DNA from: Catellatospora tritici | Lineage (GTDB): Bacteria > Actinomycetota > Actinomycetes > Mycobacteriales > Micromonosporaceae | Assembly: GCF_019083965.1 (NCBI RefSeq) | Contig: NZ_JAHRCY010000002.1 | Coordinates: 124,001-188,000, forward strand | Length of the DNA: 64,000 nt | Reading direction: 5' to 3' | Part shown: positions 25,231 to 33,407 of the stretch, in pieces | How the letters are laid out: each line of letters starts with the position of its first letter | How positions within the stretch are numbered: position 1 is the stretch's first letter | Translations under genes and position numbers: made by a program | The notes under the pieces: generated by a model | What the model saw: the letters and a program-made list of their open reading frames with translations, nothing else | What the model was told of the DNA's origin: nothing | The model's database searches: none

Positions 25231-25899
25231 TCAGCCAGGCTTGGCGGCCAGGAAGCCGAACAGGTCTGGCACTCCGCCCGGTCCGGCCTCGGCGGTGCGA
25301 ACCAACCGCAGTCCGGCGTCGGTGACCGCGTTGAGCAGGTCGGCGAGCGGAATCTGCCACCCGCCGACGCGGGCCCGTACCCCGTTGGGGTTCCAGGTGT
25401 CGAAGGTGTGGCCGCGCTCGGCGTAGCGCTGGTCGACCACGACCCGCGGCGCGTCACTCCAGTCGGCGAACGCGCCGACGAAGCACGGGTGCACGCCGAG
25501 GTGCACGAACCGGCCGCCCGGCCGAAGCACGCGCGCGATCTCGGCGATGACCTTCCCGTAGTCGGGGACGTCCGTACTGGCCAGCACGCAGGTCGCGGCG
25601 GGCAGGCGGCTGTCGGCGATGGGCAGCGCCGCCGCGTCGGCAACGGCGACCGGCAGGTATCGCGCCGCGTGGCGTAGCTGCTCGCGGGACAGGTCCACCC
25701 CGATCGGCGTCCACCCCAGCCCGGCCAGGGCGGGGACGTGGGCGCCGGTGCCGCAGCAGACGTCCAGGCAGGCACCGGTGCCGGGGCCGAGCAGGTCCGC
25801 GAGGGTGGCGTGCACCCGCCGCAGGTAGTCCCCGGCGGCCGGTGACATGAACTCGTTGTACCAGTCCGCATGGGCGTCGTACGCCGCGATAACTCCCAT
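25231..25899 (-). CDS. SAM-dependent methyltransferase (Methyltransf_11-like)
   Basis: A 222-residue class I methyltransferase. Motif I is CLDVCCGTGAHVPALAGLG, followed by the acidic residue that binds ribose (IGVDLSREQL), motif II ADAAALPIADSRLPAATCVL, and the post-core VLRPGGRFVHLGVHPC. The opening MGVIAAYDAHADWYNEF is typical of the subfamily, so ATG 25899 is preferred over GTG 25908. The substrate is unknown. It follows the dTMP-kinase-like gene by about 10 bases on the same strand and is probably co-transcribed with it. Confidence 0.88.
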   Translation of the reverse strand: MGVIAAYDAHADWYNEFMSPAAGDYLRRVHATLADLLGPGTGACLDVCCGTGAHVPALAGLGWTPIGVDLSREQLRHAARYLPVAVADAAALPIADSRLPAATCVLASTDVPDYGKVIAEIARVLRPGGRFVHLGVHPCFVGAFADWSDAPRVVVDQRYAERGHTFDTWNPNGVRARVGGWQIPLADLLNAVTDAGLRLVRTAEAGPGGVPDLFGFLAAKPG

Positions 25900-25909
25900 G
25901 TGGACCACG

Positions 25910-26542
25910 CTAGCCGCGTCGCGGTGCGGTGACCGTCCTGTTCGCTCTGAGCGTCGGGAAGGCGGCGTCGCGCACCGCCGCGCGCACCTCGTCCGGTGAC
26001 CCGTGCGCGTCCACGACGGTGAACCCGGCGAACTCCGGCAGCCCCCGGTACGCGGCGTCGGCGGCCGTCAGGTATGCCAGTTCCTCGCGGTCGATGCCGC
26101 GCAGCTCCACCCGGCGCTGCGCCTGCGCCGGGTCGACGGCCAGGTAGCAGACCACCTCCGGTCGCGGGAACAGACCGTACGCGATGCGGGCGAGTCGTTC
26201 GCCGCGCTGGCGGCGGGTGCGGATGGCGGCGTACTGGCAGTAGGCGTATCGGTCCATGACGGCGACGCGGCCGCCCAGTCGGGCGCCGAGCACGGTCCGC
26301 CCGATGGCCAGCCACCGGATGGTCGCCTCGACCAGCAGGTTCCCGCCCCGTCCGAGCAGCGCGGGGCCGTCGGCCCGGCCGAACACGCGCGCGATCCGGG
26401 TGATGACCGGCCGCCCGCCCGCGTTCTCGTAGTACCTCGCGGGCACACCCGCCTCGGTCAGGTCGCGAGCCAACCGCCGGGCGAGAGTGGTCTTGCCCGC
26501 GCCGTCGATGCCGACGATCGCGATGAGCACGGGTCGGGGCAT
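25910..26542 (-). CDS. Thymidylate kinase-like P-loop kinase
   Basis: A 210-residue protein with the Walker A motif GIDGAGKTTLARRLA at residues 10-24, a DR-Y motif (VAVMDRYAYCQYA) of dTMP-kinase type, and the lid-like segment RRVELRGIDREELAYL. It is shorter in the central region and more divergent than housekeeping Tmk, and so could be a broader nucleotide or sugar kinase. The ATG is at 26542. It heads a two-gene unit with the methyltransferase and is divergent from the DUF1876 gene. Confidence 0.8.
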   Translation of the reverse strand: MPRPVLIAIVGIDGAGKTTLARRLARDLTEAGVPARYYENAGGRPVITRIARVFGRADGPALLGRGGNLLVEATIRWLAIGRTVLGARLGGRVAVMDRYAYCQYAAIRTRRQRGERLARIAYGLFPRPEVVCYLAVDPAQAQRRVELRGIDREELAYLTAADAAYRGLPEFAGFTVVDAHGSPDEVRAAVRDAAFPTLRANRTVTAPRRG

Positions 26543-26664
26543 CGCACGATGCTAGCCGCCGCGGTCACGTGCCCGGATTCGGGCAGGTCAGGCCCCACCG
26601 GCCGGGGTTTGCGGGGACAATGGCGGGGTACGGGCCAGGTGAGCCCGCTTGGAGGTCTGGTCCG

Positions 26665-26913
26665 ATGACGCACTGGAGTGTCGACGTCACCATCGACGAG
26701 CCGGACGCCGAGGGGCATACCCGCGCGGTCGCCCGGCTGGTCTCCGGACCGAACGCGCCCCGGCTCGACGGGGCGGGAGAGGCCGTGCGGACCAGGTTCG
26801 ACGACGACGTGCCGGAGATCGGCGCGGAGCTGGCCGCGGGCCGGGCGCTCATCGCGCTCGGACAGCGTCTGCTGGCCCAGGCAGACGCCGATCTGGAACG
26901 GACTCCGGCGTGA
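26665..26913 (+). CDS. DUF1876 domain protein
   Basis: An 82-residue protein, nearly all of it the DUF1876 domain: HWSVDVTIDEPDAEGHTRAVARLVSG, then GAGEAVRTRFDDDVPEIGAELAAGRALIALGQRLL. The family has a dsRNA-binding-domain-like alpha/beta fold and is common in actinobacteria; some members respond to stress or light-type signals. The ATG is fixed by GGAGG 9 bases upstream. Its stop overlaps the flavodoxin start by 4 bases (GTGA), so the two are coupled. Confidence 0.88.
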   Translation: MTHWSVDVTIDEPDAEGHTRAVARLVSGPNAPRLDGAGEAVRTRFDDDVPEIGAELAAGRALIALGQRLLAQADADLERTPA

Positions 26914-27572
26914 GCGTGACCGGCGGCGTCCCGGCCGTGGCGCCGACGGTGCCCGACCAGACGCTGGACCTCCGCCCGTTGCTGCTGGCCGAGTTCGAGC
27001 CGGTGCTCGAACCGCTCGCCGACGCCGGTCCCGGCGTACGGCAGGTGCTGGTGGCCTCGGCGTCGAAGTACGAGTCCACCCGTGAGATCGCTCAGGCGAT
27101 CGCGGCGGAGCTGACCGGGCGCGGGCTGGAGGTCACCGAGACCGACGTGGACGAGGACAGTAACCTCGTCATGGACTCCTTCGACGCGTTCGTGCTGGGC
27201 AGCGCGGTCTACGCGGGCCAGTGGCTGCAACCGGCCCGCTGGTTCGTGCAGCGCCACGAACCGGTGCTGGCCGCCAAACCGGTGTGGCTGTTCTCCAGCG
27301 GCCCGCTCGGCCCACCCGCGACCTGGGAGGAGCCCGTCGACGTGGCCGGGATCGCCGAAGCGACCAAGGCCCGCGAGCACCGCGTCTTCGCGGGCCGCCT
27401 GGAGCTGGAGCGGCTGACGGCGGCCGACCGGGCGGTGGCGGCGGCACTGCGCGCACCCGAGGGCGACTTCCGCGACTGGACCGCGATCCGGTCCTGGGCC
27501 GGGCACATCGCCGACGCGCTGACCGGCGGCGGCCCGCAGACCATGGTCCAGACCGACATCGTGCCGAACTAA
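26910..27572 (+). CDS. Flavodoxin-domain protein (HemG-like)
   Basis: A 220-residue protein. After a 45-residue N-terminal extension, residues about 48-200 form a flavodoxin domain: VLVASASKYESTREIAQAIAAELTGRG binds the FMN phosphate, and SAVYAGQWLQPARWFVQRH and WLFSSGPLG are the other two FMN loops. Similar proteins are menaquinone-dependent protoporphyrinogen oxidases (HemG) or general electron carriers. GTG at 26910 overlaps the DUF1876 stop, which supports the start. Its stop codon lies inside the first unit of a degenerate tandem array. Confidence 0.82.
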   Translation: MSVTGGVPAVAPTVPDQTLDLRPLLLAEFEPVLEPLADAGPGVRQVLVASASKYESTREIAQAIAAELTGRGLEVTETDVDEDSNLVMDSFDAFVLGSAVYAGQWLQPARWFVQRHEPVLAAKPVWLFSSGPLGPPATWEEPVDVAGIAEATKAREHRVFAGRLELERLTAADRAVAAALRAPEGDFRDWTAIRSWAGHIADALTGGGPQTMVQTDIVPN

Positions 27573-27722
27573 GCGAACCTCGCGCCGAACTGAGGGACCC
27601 CGCGCCGAACTTCGCGGCCCCCGCGCCGAACTGAGGGGACCCTGCGCCGACTGGGCGGACCCTGCGCCGTCTGATCGGCTCGGTGCCGAATGACTGGACC
27701 TCGTGTCGACTGAGTGAAGAAG
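27561..27722. repeat. Degenerate 19-21 bp tandem array (8 units)
   Basis: Eight units begin GYGCCGAACT-like at 27561, 27582, 27602, 27623, 27644, 27664, 27683 and 27703. The best-conserved core is GCGCCGAACTGAGG-GACC. The first unit covers the flavodoxin stop codon (AACTAA). Spacing near 21 bases keeps units on one face of the helix. Confidence 0.8.
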
Positions 27723-27768
27723 GGCCCCTTCTACATCGCGAAGCGATAAGAAGGGGCCCTTCCTTACC
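27718..27768. repeat. Family C inverted repeat, copy 1 (probable bidirectional terminator)
   Basis: GAAGGGCCCCTTCTACATCGC pairs with GCGATAAGAAGGGGCCCTTC, and the element ends CTTCCTTACC. It lies between the convergent flavodoxin and TerC genes and could terminate both. Related copies occur at 32874 and 33408. Confidence 0.85.
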
Positions 27769-27774
27769 TCGGGG

Positions 27775-28848
27775 TCAGTGACGGGCGGGCTCGGCGGGCT
27801 CGGCGGGCTCAGCGGGTTCGGTAGGTTCAGTGGGTTCGGGGTGTGAGGTGGCGGCGGTGGCGGCCGGGGTGCGGGCGTCGCGGCGGTTGGCGACCAGGCT
27901 CGCCACGGTCACGGCGACCAGCACCGCGATGATCACGCTGAGCGAGAGCAGGGTCGGCACCTCGGGCAGGGCAGGCCATACGCCGTGTGCCCAGTGCAGC
28001 ACCAGCTTGACGCCGATGAAGGCGAGGATCAGGGCCAGGCCGTGGTTGAGGTAGCGCAGCTTGCCCAGCGCGTTGTGCAGGACGAAGTACAGGGCGCGCA
28101 GGCCCAGCAGGGCGAAGGCGTTGGTGGCGAAGACCAGGTAGGGGTCCTCGGTGACGCCGTACACGGCGGGGACGGAGTCGACCGCGAAGACGATGTCGGT
28201 GAGGAAGACCGCGGCCACCACCAGGGCCATCGGGGTGAGCGCGCGGACACCGTCGCGGCGTACGGTCAGCCGCGAGCCGTGGTAACGATCGGTCACCGGC
28301 ATGAACCGGCGCAGCAGCCGTACGCCGCGCATGCTGTCGATGTCGATCTCGTGCGGGCCGCCGCGTACGGCGTCGCGCAGCACCTTGGCCGCGGTGACCA
28401 GCAGCACCGCGCCGAACAGCACGAACGCCCAGGTGCCGGTCTTCAGCACGGCGGCACCGGCGGCGATGAACACCGCCCGCAGCACCAGCGCGCCGACGAT
28501 GCCGTACAGCAGCACCCGCTGCGCGAGCGCGGCGGGCACGGCGAACGCGGTCAGCAGCAGCATGAAGACGAAGAGATTGTCGACGGACAGGGACTTCTCC
28601 ACCACGTACCCGGTGAAGAACTCGACCGCGGGCGTGCCGCCGTGGCGCGACCAGAGGAAGAGACCGAAGGCGACCGGAAGGGCGAGATAGAAGACGGTCC
28701 AGCCGATCGCCTCGCGCATGCTGACCTCGTGCGGTCGGCGCGTGATGACGAAGTCGAGAGCGAGCAGGCCGAACAGTGCCAACACGGTGATCGCCCAGAG
28801 CCAGGGCGTGCCGATCGTGGTGGCAGCGGCGAGCGTGTCGACGGGCAT
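27775..28848 (-). CDS. TerC/Alx-family integral membrane protein (probable manganese exporter)
   Basis: A 357-residue TerC-family protein with nine hydrophobic segments. Conserved acidic membrane motifs are visible: EFFTGYVVEKSLSVDNLFVFMLLL and FLTDIVFAVDSVPAVYGVT, which carry the metal-binding Asp/Glu residues. The family exports Mn2+ or protects against tellurite. The C-terminal tail is a low-complexity EPT/EPA repeat coded by a 9-base tandem unit (27781-27840). The ATG at 28848 follows a TGGAG site. The upstream region carries a probable yybP-ykoY riboswitch, so expression should rise with Mn2+. That pairing makes Mn2+ efflux the best functional reading. Confidence 0.93.
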   Translation of the reverse strand: MPVDTLAAATTIGTPWLWAITVLALFGLLALDFVITRRPHEVSMREAIGWTVFYLALPVAFGLFLWSRHGGTPAVEFFTGYVVEKSLSVDNLFVFMLLLTAFAVPAALAQRVLLYGIVGALVLRAVFIAAGAAVLKTGTWAFVLFGAVLLVTAAKVLRDAVRGGPHEIDIDSMRGVRLLRRFMPVTDRYHGSRLTVRRDGVRALTPMALVVAAVFLTDIVFAVDSVPAVYGVTEDPYLVFATNAFALLGLRALYFVLHNALGKLRYLNHGLALILAFIGVKLVLHWAHGVWPALPEVPTLLSLSVIIAVLVAVTVASLVANRRDARTPAATAATSHPEPTEPTEPAEPAEPAEPARH

Positions 28849-28864
28849 GATGAGACTCCAGACG

Positions 28865-28981
28865 TTGCTGTCTGAGGTCTCCCTCGCCCGCGTCGTGGCG
28901 GGCGCCCGTCCGGGGCCGGCTGGGCCGGTCCGTGATGACCGGAACGGTCTGGTGAGGTACTCCCCTCGGACGCCGATGATA
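28865..28981 (-). promoter_or_regulatory. Probable yybP-ykoY (manganese) riboswitch in the TerC leader
   Basis: Read on the minus strand, the leader contains GAGGGGAGTACCTC (28954-28967) and, about 75 bases later, GCGAGGGAGACCTC (28876-28889). These match the two conserved internal-loop strands of yybP-ykoY RNAs (GGGGAGUA and GAGGGAGACC). Between them lies a GC-rich hairpin (CCGGCCCCGGACGGG region). A TATCAT -10-like box is at 28976-28981. Position 20-130 bases before a terC start is the classic context. The fold was judged by eye. Confidence 0.75.
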
Positions 28982-29067
28982 GCGGCCCCACCTGGGAGTT
29001 TCCTGGACCCAGCGCCCCACGCGACCCTCACGACGCTCGAGTACCGCCCGACGGGGTGGGCCAAGAT

Positions 29068-29136
29068 CGCTCAAGTTGCCGGGCAATCGGGCGTATCTTG
29101 GGGCGCTATTCCCCCGATTGCCCGGCAAATCGAGCG
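29068..29136. repeat. Family B inverted repeat, copy 1
   Basis: Arms 29068-29091 and 29113-29136 are complementary at 22 of 24 bases and contain GTTGCCGGGCAATCGGG. CCAAGATCG flanks the left arm and the loop holds GCGTATCTTGGGGC. A second copy with the same loop core is at 39119. Confidence 0.82.
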
Positions 29137-29145
29137 CGACGTCGC

Positions 29146-29226
29146 GGCGGGACGCGCGGGACGCGGCGGACGCGGCGGGACGCGGCGGACGCGGCGGGGG
29201 GTGGGGTGGGGTGGGGTGGGGTGGGG
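29146..29226. repeat. GCGGGACGCGGCGGAC repeats followed by (GGGGT)n tract
   Basis: 29146-29195 consists of repeated GCGGGACGC/GCGGACGC units. It is followed by six G-tracts of 4-6 bases separated by single T residues (29196-29226), which end at the DinB gene stop codon. The G-tracts could form a quadruplex on the plus strand. The 378-base gap 28849-29226 holds only this, the family B element and the TerC leader. Confidence 0.8.
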
Positions 29227-29766
29227 TTATTCGGCGGTGGCGACCCGGTCGAGGGCGGGCATGTAGGTGCGCCAGGGGCCGACGTCGGTGCGGTAGCGGC
29301 GGGCCAGCACCTCGCCGATCTGGCCAAGGTGGGTCAGGTCGTGGGCGACCCAGGCCGACAGCAGCTGGCCGAGTCGGACCTCGCCGAGTTCGGGGTGGCT
29401 GCCGGGGCGGTCCAGGTCGGCGTCGGTGAGGCCGAGCGAGGCGAGCTGGTCCAGGCTGTCACGGCGGGCGTCGGCGAACGCGGTGAGCAGCTCGTCGACC
29501 GGCTGCGGGGCCTCACGCAGCATGGCGACGCGGTCGAACGGCTCGAAGGCGCGGCCGGTGCCGGACTCGATGATCATGCGGGCGCGGGGGAGCCAGTTGG
29601 TGGCGTCGCCGTGGCGCAGGTGGCCGAGGATGTCGTACGCGCTCCAGGTGTCCGGGCCGTCGTCGCGGCGCAGCCACTGCTCGGGCAGGCCGGACAGCAG
29701 GGTGCGCAGCGTGTCGGGGGTGCGGGCCAGCATCGCGGTGGCGTCGGCCAGTTCCATGCGCGCCAT
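29227..29766 (-). CDS. DinB-superfamily protein
   Basis: A 179-residue four-helix protein with the three-His metal site typical of the superfamily: His in AYDILGHLRHGDATNW and two more in WVAHDLTHLGQIGEVL. Related proteins include bacillithiol or mycothiol S-transferases; in actinobacteria mycothiol is the likely cofactor. The substrate is unknown. ATG at 29766 or 29757 could be the start; neither has a clear ribosome site. The stop lies at the edge of the G-tract repeat. Confidence 0.85.
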   Translation of the reverse strand: MARMELADATAMLARTPDTLRTLLSGLPEQWLRRDDGPDTWSAYDILGHLRHGDATNWLPRARMIIESGTGRAFEPFDRVAMLREAPQPVDELLTAFADARRDSLDQLASLGLTDADLDRPGSHPELGEVRLGQLLSAWVAHDLTHLGQIGEVLARRYRTDVGPWRTYMPALDRVATAE

Positions 29767-29830
29767 GCTACCGCCGCCGTGATCAACTCGTGATCTTCCG
29801 TCCTCGCCTGCTCACCCCTAGTATGCGAGC

Positions 29831-32800
29831 GTGTTTCACAATCGCCGTCCCCCGCGCCCCTTCGCGCTGCTCGCCACCGTGCTCGTCCTGCTGCTGCTCG
29901 GCGCCGCAGTCGCGTACGGAGTCGGCGACGCGCTCGGGCTCAGCTGGGCCCCCGCCACGGTGCCGCGGGAACACCCGTCCGCCGCGCCGGTGCGCCAGGT
30001 CGTCGCCGCCCCCACGGTGACGACCGTCGTCGTGCCCGACGAGCTGCGCCTGACCAAGGCCGCCGATGCCGTCGCCGACGCGATCGCCGCGCGCGGCCTG
30101 CCCCGCCCGGCCGTCGCCGCGCAGGCCGGGACCGGTCCGGCGGTGCGCACCCGGATCGAGGCCGCCTCCGGCACGACCGCCTCCGGCACGACCGCACCCG
30201 GCGCGGGCGTGGAGGCGTACACGGTGGCCACCTCGGGCGCCGACCTCACCGTCACCGCCGCCGACCAGGCCGGGCTCGCCGCCGGACTGTACGCGGTCGC
30301 CGACCGGATCCGCTCCGGCGACGCCGCCGTCCCGCCCGCTGAGGACGGCAGACTCATCACCCCGCGCCTGGGCCTGCGGCTCACCGACGCAGGCTCCGTC
30401 GGCCGCGAACCCGACCCGGCCGCCTTCGCCGCGGGCACCGACTACTCGCTCAACACCGACATCGTCGGGCAGGCGCTGCTGCCCAGGGCGCCGTGGGTCG
30501 ACGCCGCCGCCGTCGACCGGATCAGCACCGAGTTCCGGCAGTACGTCGACCACGCCGCCGCCCAGGGCTACAACGGAATCGTCCTGCCCGGCTTCCTGGA
30601 GTACGTCACCTTCGCCAAGGTCGGCGACGGCCACGCCGTCTACCCCGCCGGGGACTCCCACGTCGACCGGGCCAAGGCGCTGGTCGCCGCGTTCGGCCCC
30701 GTCTTCCGGTACGCCGACGACATGGGTCTGAAGGTCTTCCTGCTCACCGACATGCTCGCGGTGTCGCCGCCGCTGGAGCGGTACCTGCGCGCAACCACCG
30801 GCGGCCTGGACACCGCCGACCCGAAGCTGTGGGCCGTCTACCAGGCGGGCCTGTCCGAGCTGTTCGAGTCGCTGCCGTACGTCGACGGCCTGATGGTGCG
30901 CATCGGCGAGGGCGGCGAGGTGTATGCCCAGAACGGCTGGGACTACTCGTCGAAGATCGCCGTCACCACCGACGTGTCGGTCCGGGCGATGCTCAAGGCG
31001 CTGCTGGCCACGGCCGGGCAGGCGGGCCGGGACGTCATCTTCCGGACCTGGACCGTCGGCGTCGGCGCGGTCGGCGATCTGCACACCAACCCCGAGTCGT
31101 ACCGGCAGGTGCTCGGCGGACTCGACGACCCGCACCTGATCGTGTCCACGAAGTACACCCTCGGCGACTTCTACAGCCACCTGCCGCTCAACACCACGCT
31201 GGCGCAGGGCTCGCAGCGGCGGATCGTGGAGTTCCAGGCCCGGCGCGAGTTCGAGGCGTTCGGGTCGCTGCCCAACGACCTCGGCCCGCTGCACCAGCAG
31301 GCGCTGCGCCAGTTCCTGGCCGCCAACCCGCACGTCGAAGGGGTGTGGAACTGGACCCAGGACGGCGGCCCGCTCAAGGCCGGGCCGATGTCGCTCTACC
31401 TGCGCACCGGCTTCTGGCAGCTGTACGACCTCAACACCTACACCATCGCCCGGCTGGCCTGGAACCCCGACGCCGACCCGGCGCGGCTCACCGCCGACTG
31501 GGCCTACCGCACCTTCTCCGCCGACCCGGCCACGGTCGCCGCGATCGGTCAGGCCATGGCACTGTCTCGGGAGGCGGTCACCAAGGGCCTCTACCTCGGG
31601 CCGTACGCCGACAACAGCGTCAAGGCGCTCGGCCTGGAACCCCCGCCGATGATGTGGATCTTCGAGTGGGACATCCCGACCGGCGACTCCGCCGCGCTGG
31701 ACAGCATCTACGCCGTCAGCGCCGGACGCGTCGACGAGGCCGTCGCCGAGGGCGAGCAGGCGACCGACCTCGCCCGCCGCATGCGCGACCTGGTCGCGGC
31801 CACCGACCCGGCCACCTGGCGCGACCCCGACCTGCGCAAGCGGTTCACGCAGACGCTGGACTACCAGGTCAACCTGTTCGAGACGCTGGGCGCGTACCGG
31901 ACGGCGGTGCTGCGGCACACGCAGTGGCTCGACACCGGCGACCAGGCCGCCTACGACGCCTGGCGGCAGGCCGAGACGACCTACCGGGCCGCCCGTGAGC
32001 TGCACAAGGGCCGCTACAGCGGGAACGTGGACCTGCCCGCGTACAACTTCACCGCCGCCGACCTCGGCGCCCAGCGCGCCGACCGGGACCCGGCCATGGC
32101 CTGGCTCGCCCGCATCCTGCTCGCCCTCATCGCGCTGGTCGCGCTGTGGGGCATCCGCGGGGGCGGCGCGGCACGGGCGCTGTGGCTCGGCGCGACCCGG
32201 CCGTGGCGGCTGGCCGACCTGCCCACCCCGGAGTCGCGCCTGGACCGCGTCCTGGTCTGGCTGATCCCCACCCTCGTCCTGGTTGCCAGTCGAGCGACCC
32301 TGACCTGGTTCGCCGCCCCGGCGCATCTGCTGGTCACGCTCGGCGGCTGGCTACTGTTCGCCCTGGTGGTACGGCTGATCGTCGGCCGCCGCGACCCGTT
32401 CCACGCCTGGGCCGTCATCGGCGGCGTGGCCCTGCTGCGCAGCGTGATCCTGCTGGCGGCGCTGGCCACCCGTGGCCCCGGCCGGTACTGGTTCAACTTC
32501 TGGACCGACCCCGCCCTGCGTACCGCCTACATCACCGTCGCCTTCGCGGCCTTCGGCTGGCTGTTCGTGGCCACCGCCCTGGTCCTGCGCACCCGCTACG
32601 GCCTGCTGCGCCGCCGCGCCGTCGGCACGGCGCTGGCCGCGGCCGGTACGGCGCTGGCGGCGCTCAGCGCAATGGTGGCCGCGATCGGACTGGAGCGGGC
32701 GCTGACCATCTGGAACGACCAGCTGGCCCTGCTGCCCTGGGGACTCTCGCGGATCCTCGGCATCACCGTGTACCTGGGCATCCCGACCGAACTGCCGGTC

Positions 32801-32878
32801 GCGGCGATGATCGTGGGGCTGGTGCTGCTCGGCGCGGGCGCCGTCGTCTCCGTCGGCCCAAGCCGCGCCCCGAGGTAA
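29831..32878 (+). CDS. GH67-like glycoside hydrolase fused to a C-terminal multi-pass membrane domain
   Basis: A 1015-residue protein. An N-terminal hydrophobic helix (about 12-32) is followed by a small alpha/beta domain (to about 165) and a TIM-barrel region (about 170-600) that resembles GH67/alpha-glucuronidase-like hydrolases, with YNGIVLPGFLEYV, LPYVDGLMVRIGEGGEVY, VIFRTWTVG, STKYTLGDFYSHLP and VEGVWNWTQDGG. Glu and Asp residues in these loops could be catalytic. A helical segment links it to about seven membrane helices from residue 755 to the end (ILLALIALVALWGI first). The hydrolase would face outward. GTG at 29831 is the likely start. The TAA stop lies inside a family C repeat. The substrate is unknown. 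Confidence 0.75.
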   Translation: MFHNRRPPRPFALLATVLVLLLLGAAVAYGVGDALGLSWAPATVPREHPSAAPVRQVVAAPTVTTVVVPDELRLTKAADAVADAIAARGLPRPAVAAQAGTGPAVRTRIEAASGTTASGTTAPGAGVEAYTVATSGADLTVTAADQAGLAAGLYAVADRIRSGDAAVPPAEDGRLITPRLGLRLTDAGSVGREPDPAAFAAGTDYSLNTDIVGQALLPRAPWVDAAAVDRISTEFRQYVDHAAAQGYNGIVLPGFLEYVTFAKVGDGHAVYPAGDSHVDRAKALVAAFGPVFRYADDMGLKVFLLTDMLAVSPPLERYLRATTGGLDTADPKLWAVYQAGLSELFESLPYVDGLMVRIGEGGEVYAQNGWDYSSKIAVTTDVSVRAMLKALLATAGQAGRDVIFRTWTVGVGAVGDLHTNPESYRQVLGGLDDPHLIVSTKYTLGDFYSHLPLNTTLAQGSQRRIVEFQARREFEAFGSLPNDLGPLHQQALRQFLAANPHVEGVWNWTQDGGPLKAGPMSLYLRTGFWQLYDLNTYTIARLAWNPDADPARLTADWAYRTFSADPATVAAIGQAMALSREAVTKGLYLGPYADNSVKALGLEPPPMMWIFEWDIPTGDSAALDSIYAVSAGRVDEAVAEGEQATDLARRMRDLVAATDPATWRDPDLRKRFTQTLDYQVNLFETLGAYRTAVLRHTQWLDTGDQAAYDAWRQAETTYRAARELHKGRYSGNVDLPAYNFTAADLGAQRADRDPAMAWLARILLALIALVALWGIRGGGAARALWLGATRPWRLADLPTPESRLDRVLVWLIPTLVLVASRATLTWFAAPAHLLVTLGGWLLFALVVRLIVGRRDPFHAWAVIGGVALLRSVILLAALATRGPGRYWFNFWTDPALRTAYITVAFAAFGWLFVATALVLRTRYGLLRRRAVGTALAAAGTALAALSAMVAAIGLERALTIWNDQLALLPWGLSRILGITVYLGIPTELPVAAMIVGLVLLGAGAVVSVGPSRAPR

Positions 32879-32927
32879 GGAAGTTCCCCTCTTATCGCTT
32901 TCCGACGGTTAAGGGCGCCTTCTTAAC
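32874..32927. repeat. Family C inverted repeat, copy 2, supplying stop codons to both flanking genes
   Basis: The element runs from GGTAAGGAAG to CTTCTTAACG with CTTATCG in the left half. Its left end contains TAA (32876-32878), the stop of the hydrolase-membrane gene; its right end contains TTA (32923-32925), the minus-strand TAA of the DUF2809 gene. It is a diverged copy. Confidence 0.75.
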
Positions 32928-33369
32928 GCTGCCCGGCCCCAGCCCCCGCCCCCGCGCTCGGGGAGGCGGGGGCGGGGGCGGGGGCGGGGCGACGGGCGGT
33001 CAGCAGCCAGAGGAGGGCGGCCAGGGGGATCACGCCGACGGGGTACCAGAGCAGGTCGACCGGGTCGAACTGGACCCCGAGCACCAGGCGGGCGAGCAGG
33101 CTGCGCTCCGACAGGTACGCCGGAACGCCGGTGAGCTGGGAACACTCCACGACCCAGCAGAACGCGATCGCGACCGCCCCCGCCACCGGCGGTCGGACCC
33201 GGGGCCACAGCAGGTAGACCCCGGCGAAGACCATCGACGCGTACAGCGCGGTGCCGGAAAACTGCTCGACCGGTCCGTCCCACAGCGCCCGGATCGCCAG
33301 CGCCACGGCCAGGAACAGGACCGCCGAGACTGCGGCCAGCACACGGATCAGCCGGGGGTTCGAGAGCAT
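32923..33369 (-). CDS. DUF2809 family membrane protein
   Basis: A 148-residue protein with four membrane helices (IRVLAAVSAVLFLAVALAIRAL first). The family signature FCWVVECSQLTGVPAYLSERSLLARLVLGVQFDPVDLLWYPVGVI is clear and resembles VanZ-type topology. The tail is an Ala/Pro/Gly repeat encoded by a G-rich low-complexity tract (about 32935-32990). Function unknown. It converges on the hydrolase-membrane gene across a family C repeat. Confidence 0.88.
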   Translation of the reverse strand: MLSNPRLIRVLAAVSAVLFLAVALAIRALWDGPVEQFSGTALYASMVFAGVYLLWPRVRPPVAGAVAIAFCWVVECSQLTGVPAYLSERSLLARLVLGVQFDPVDLLWYPVGVIPLAALLWLLTARRPAPAPAPASPSAGAGAGAGQR

Positions 33370-33407
33370 CTGGGCATGCTAGCGGCCCTCCCGCGCCGGG
33401 CGCGTTT

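Noticed and set aside
29783..32326. Open frame of 847 codons on the minus strand
   Set aside because: It mirrors the GH67-membrane gene, with skewed composition and no motif.
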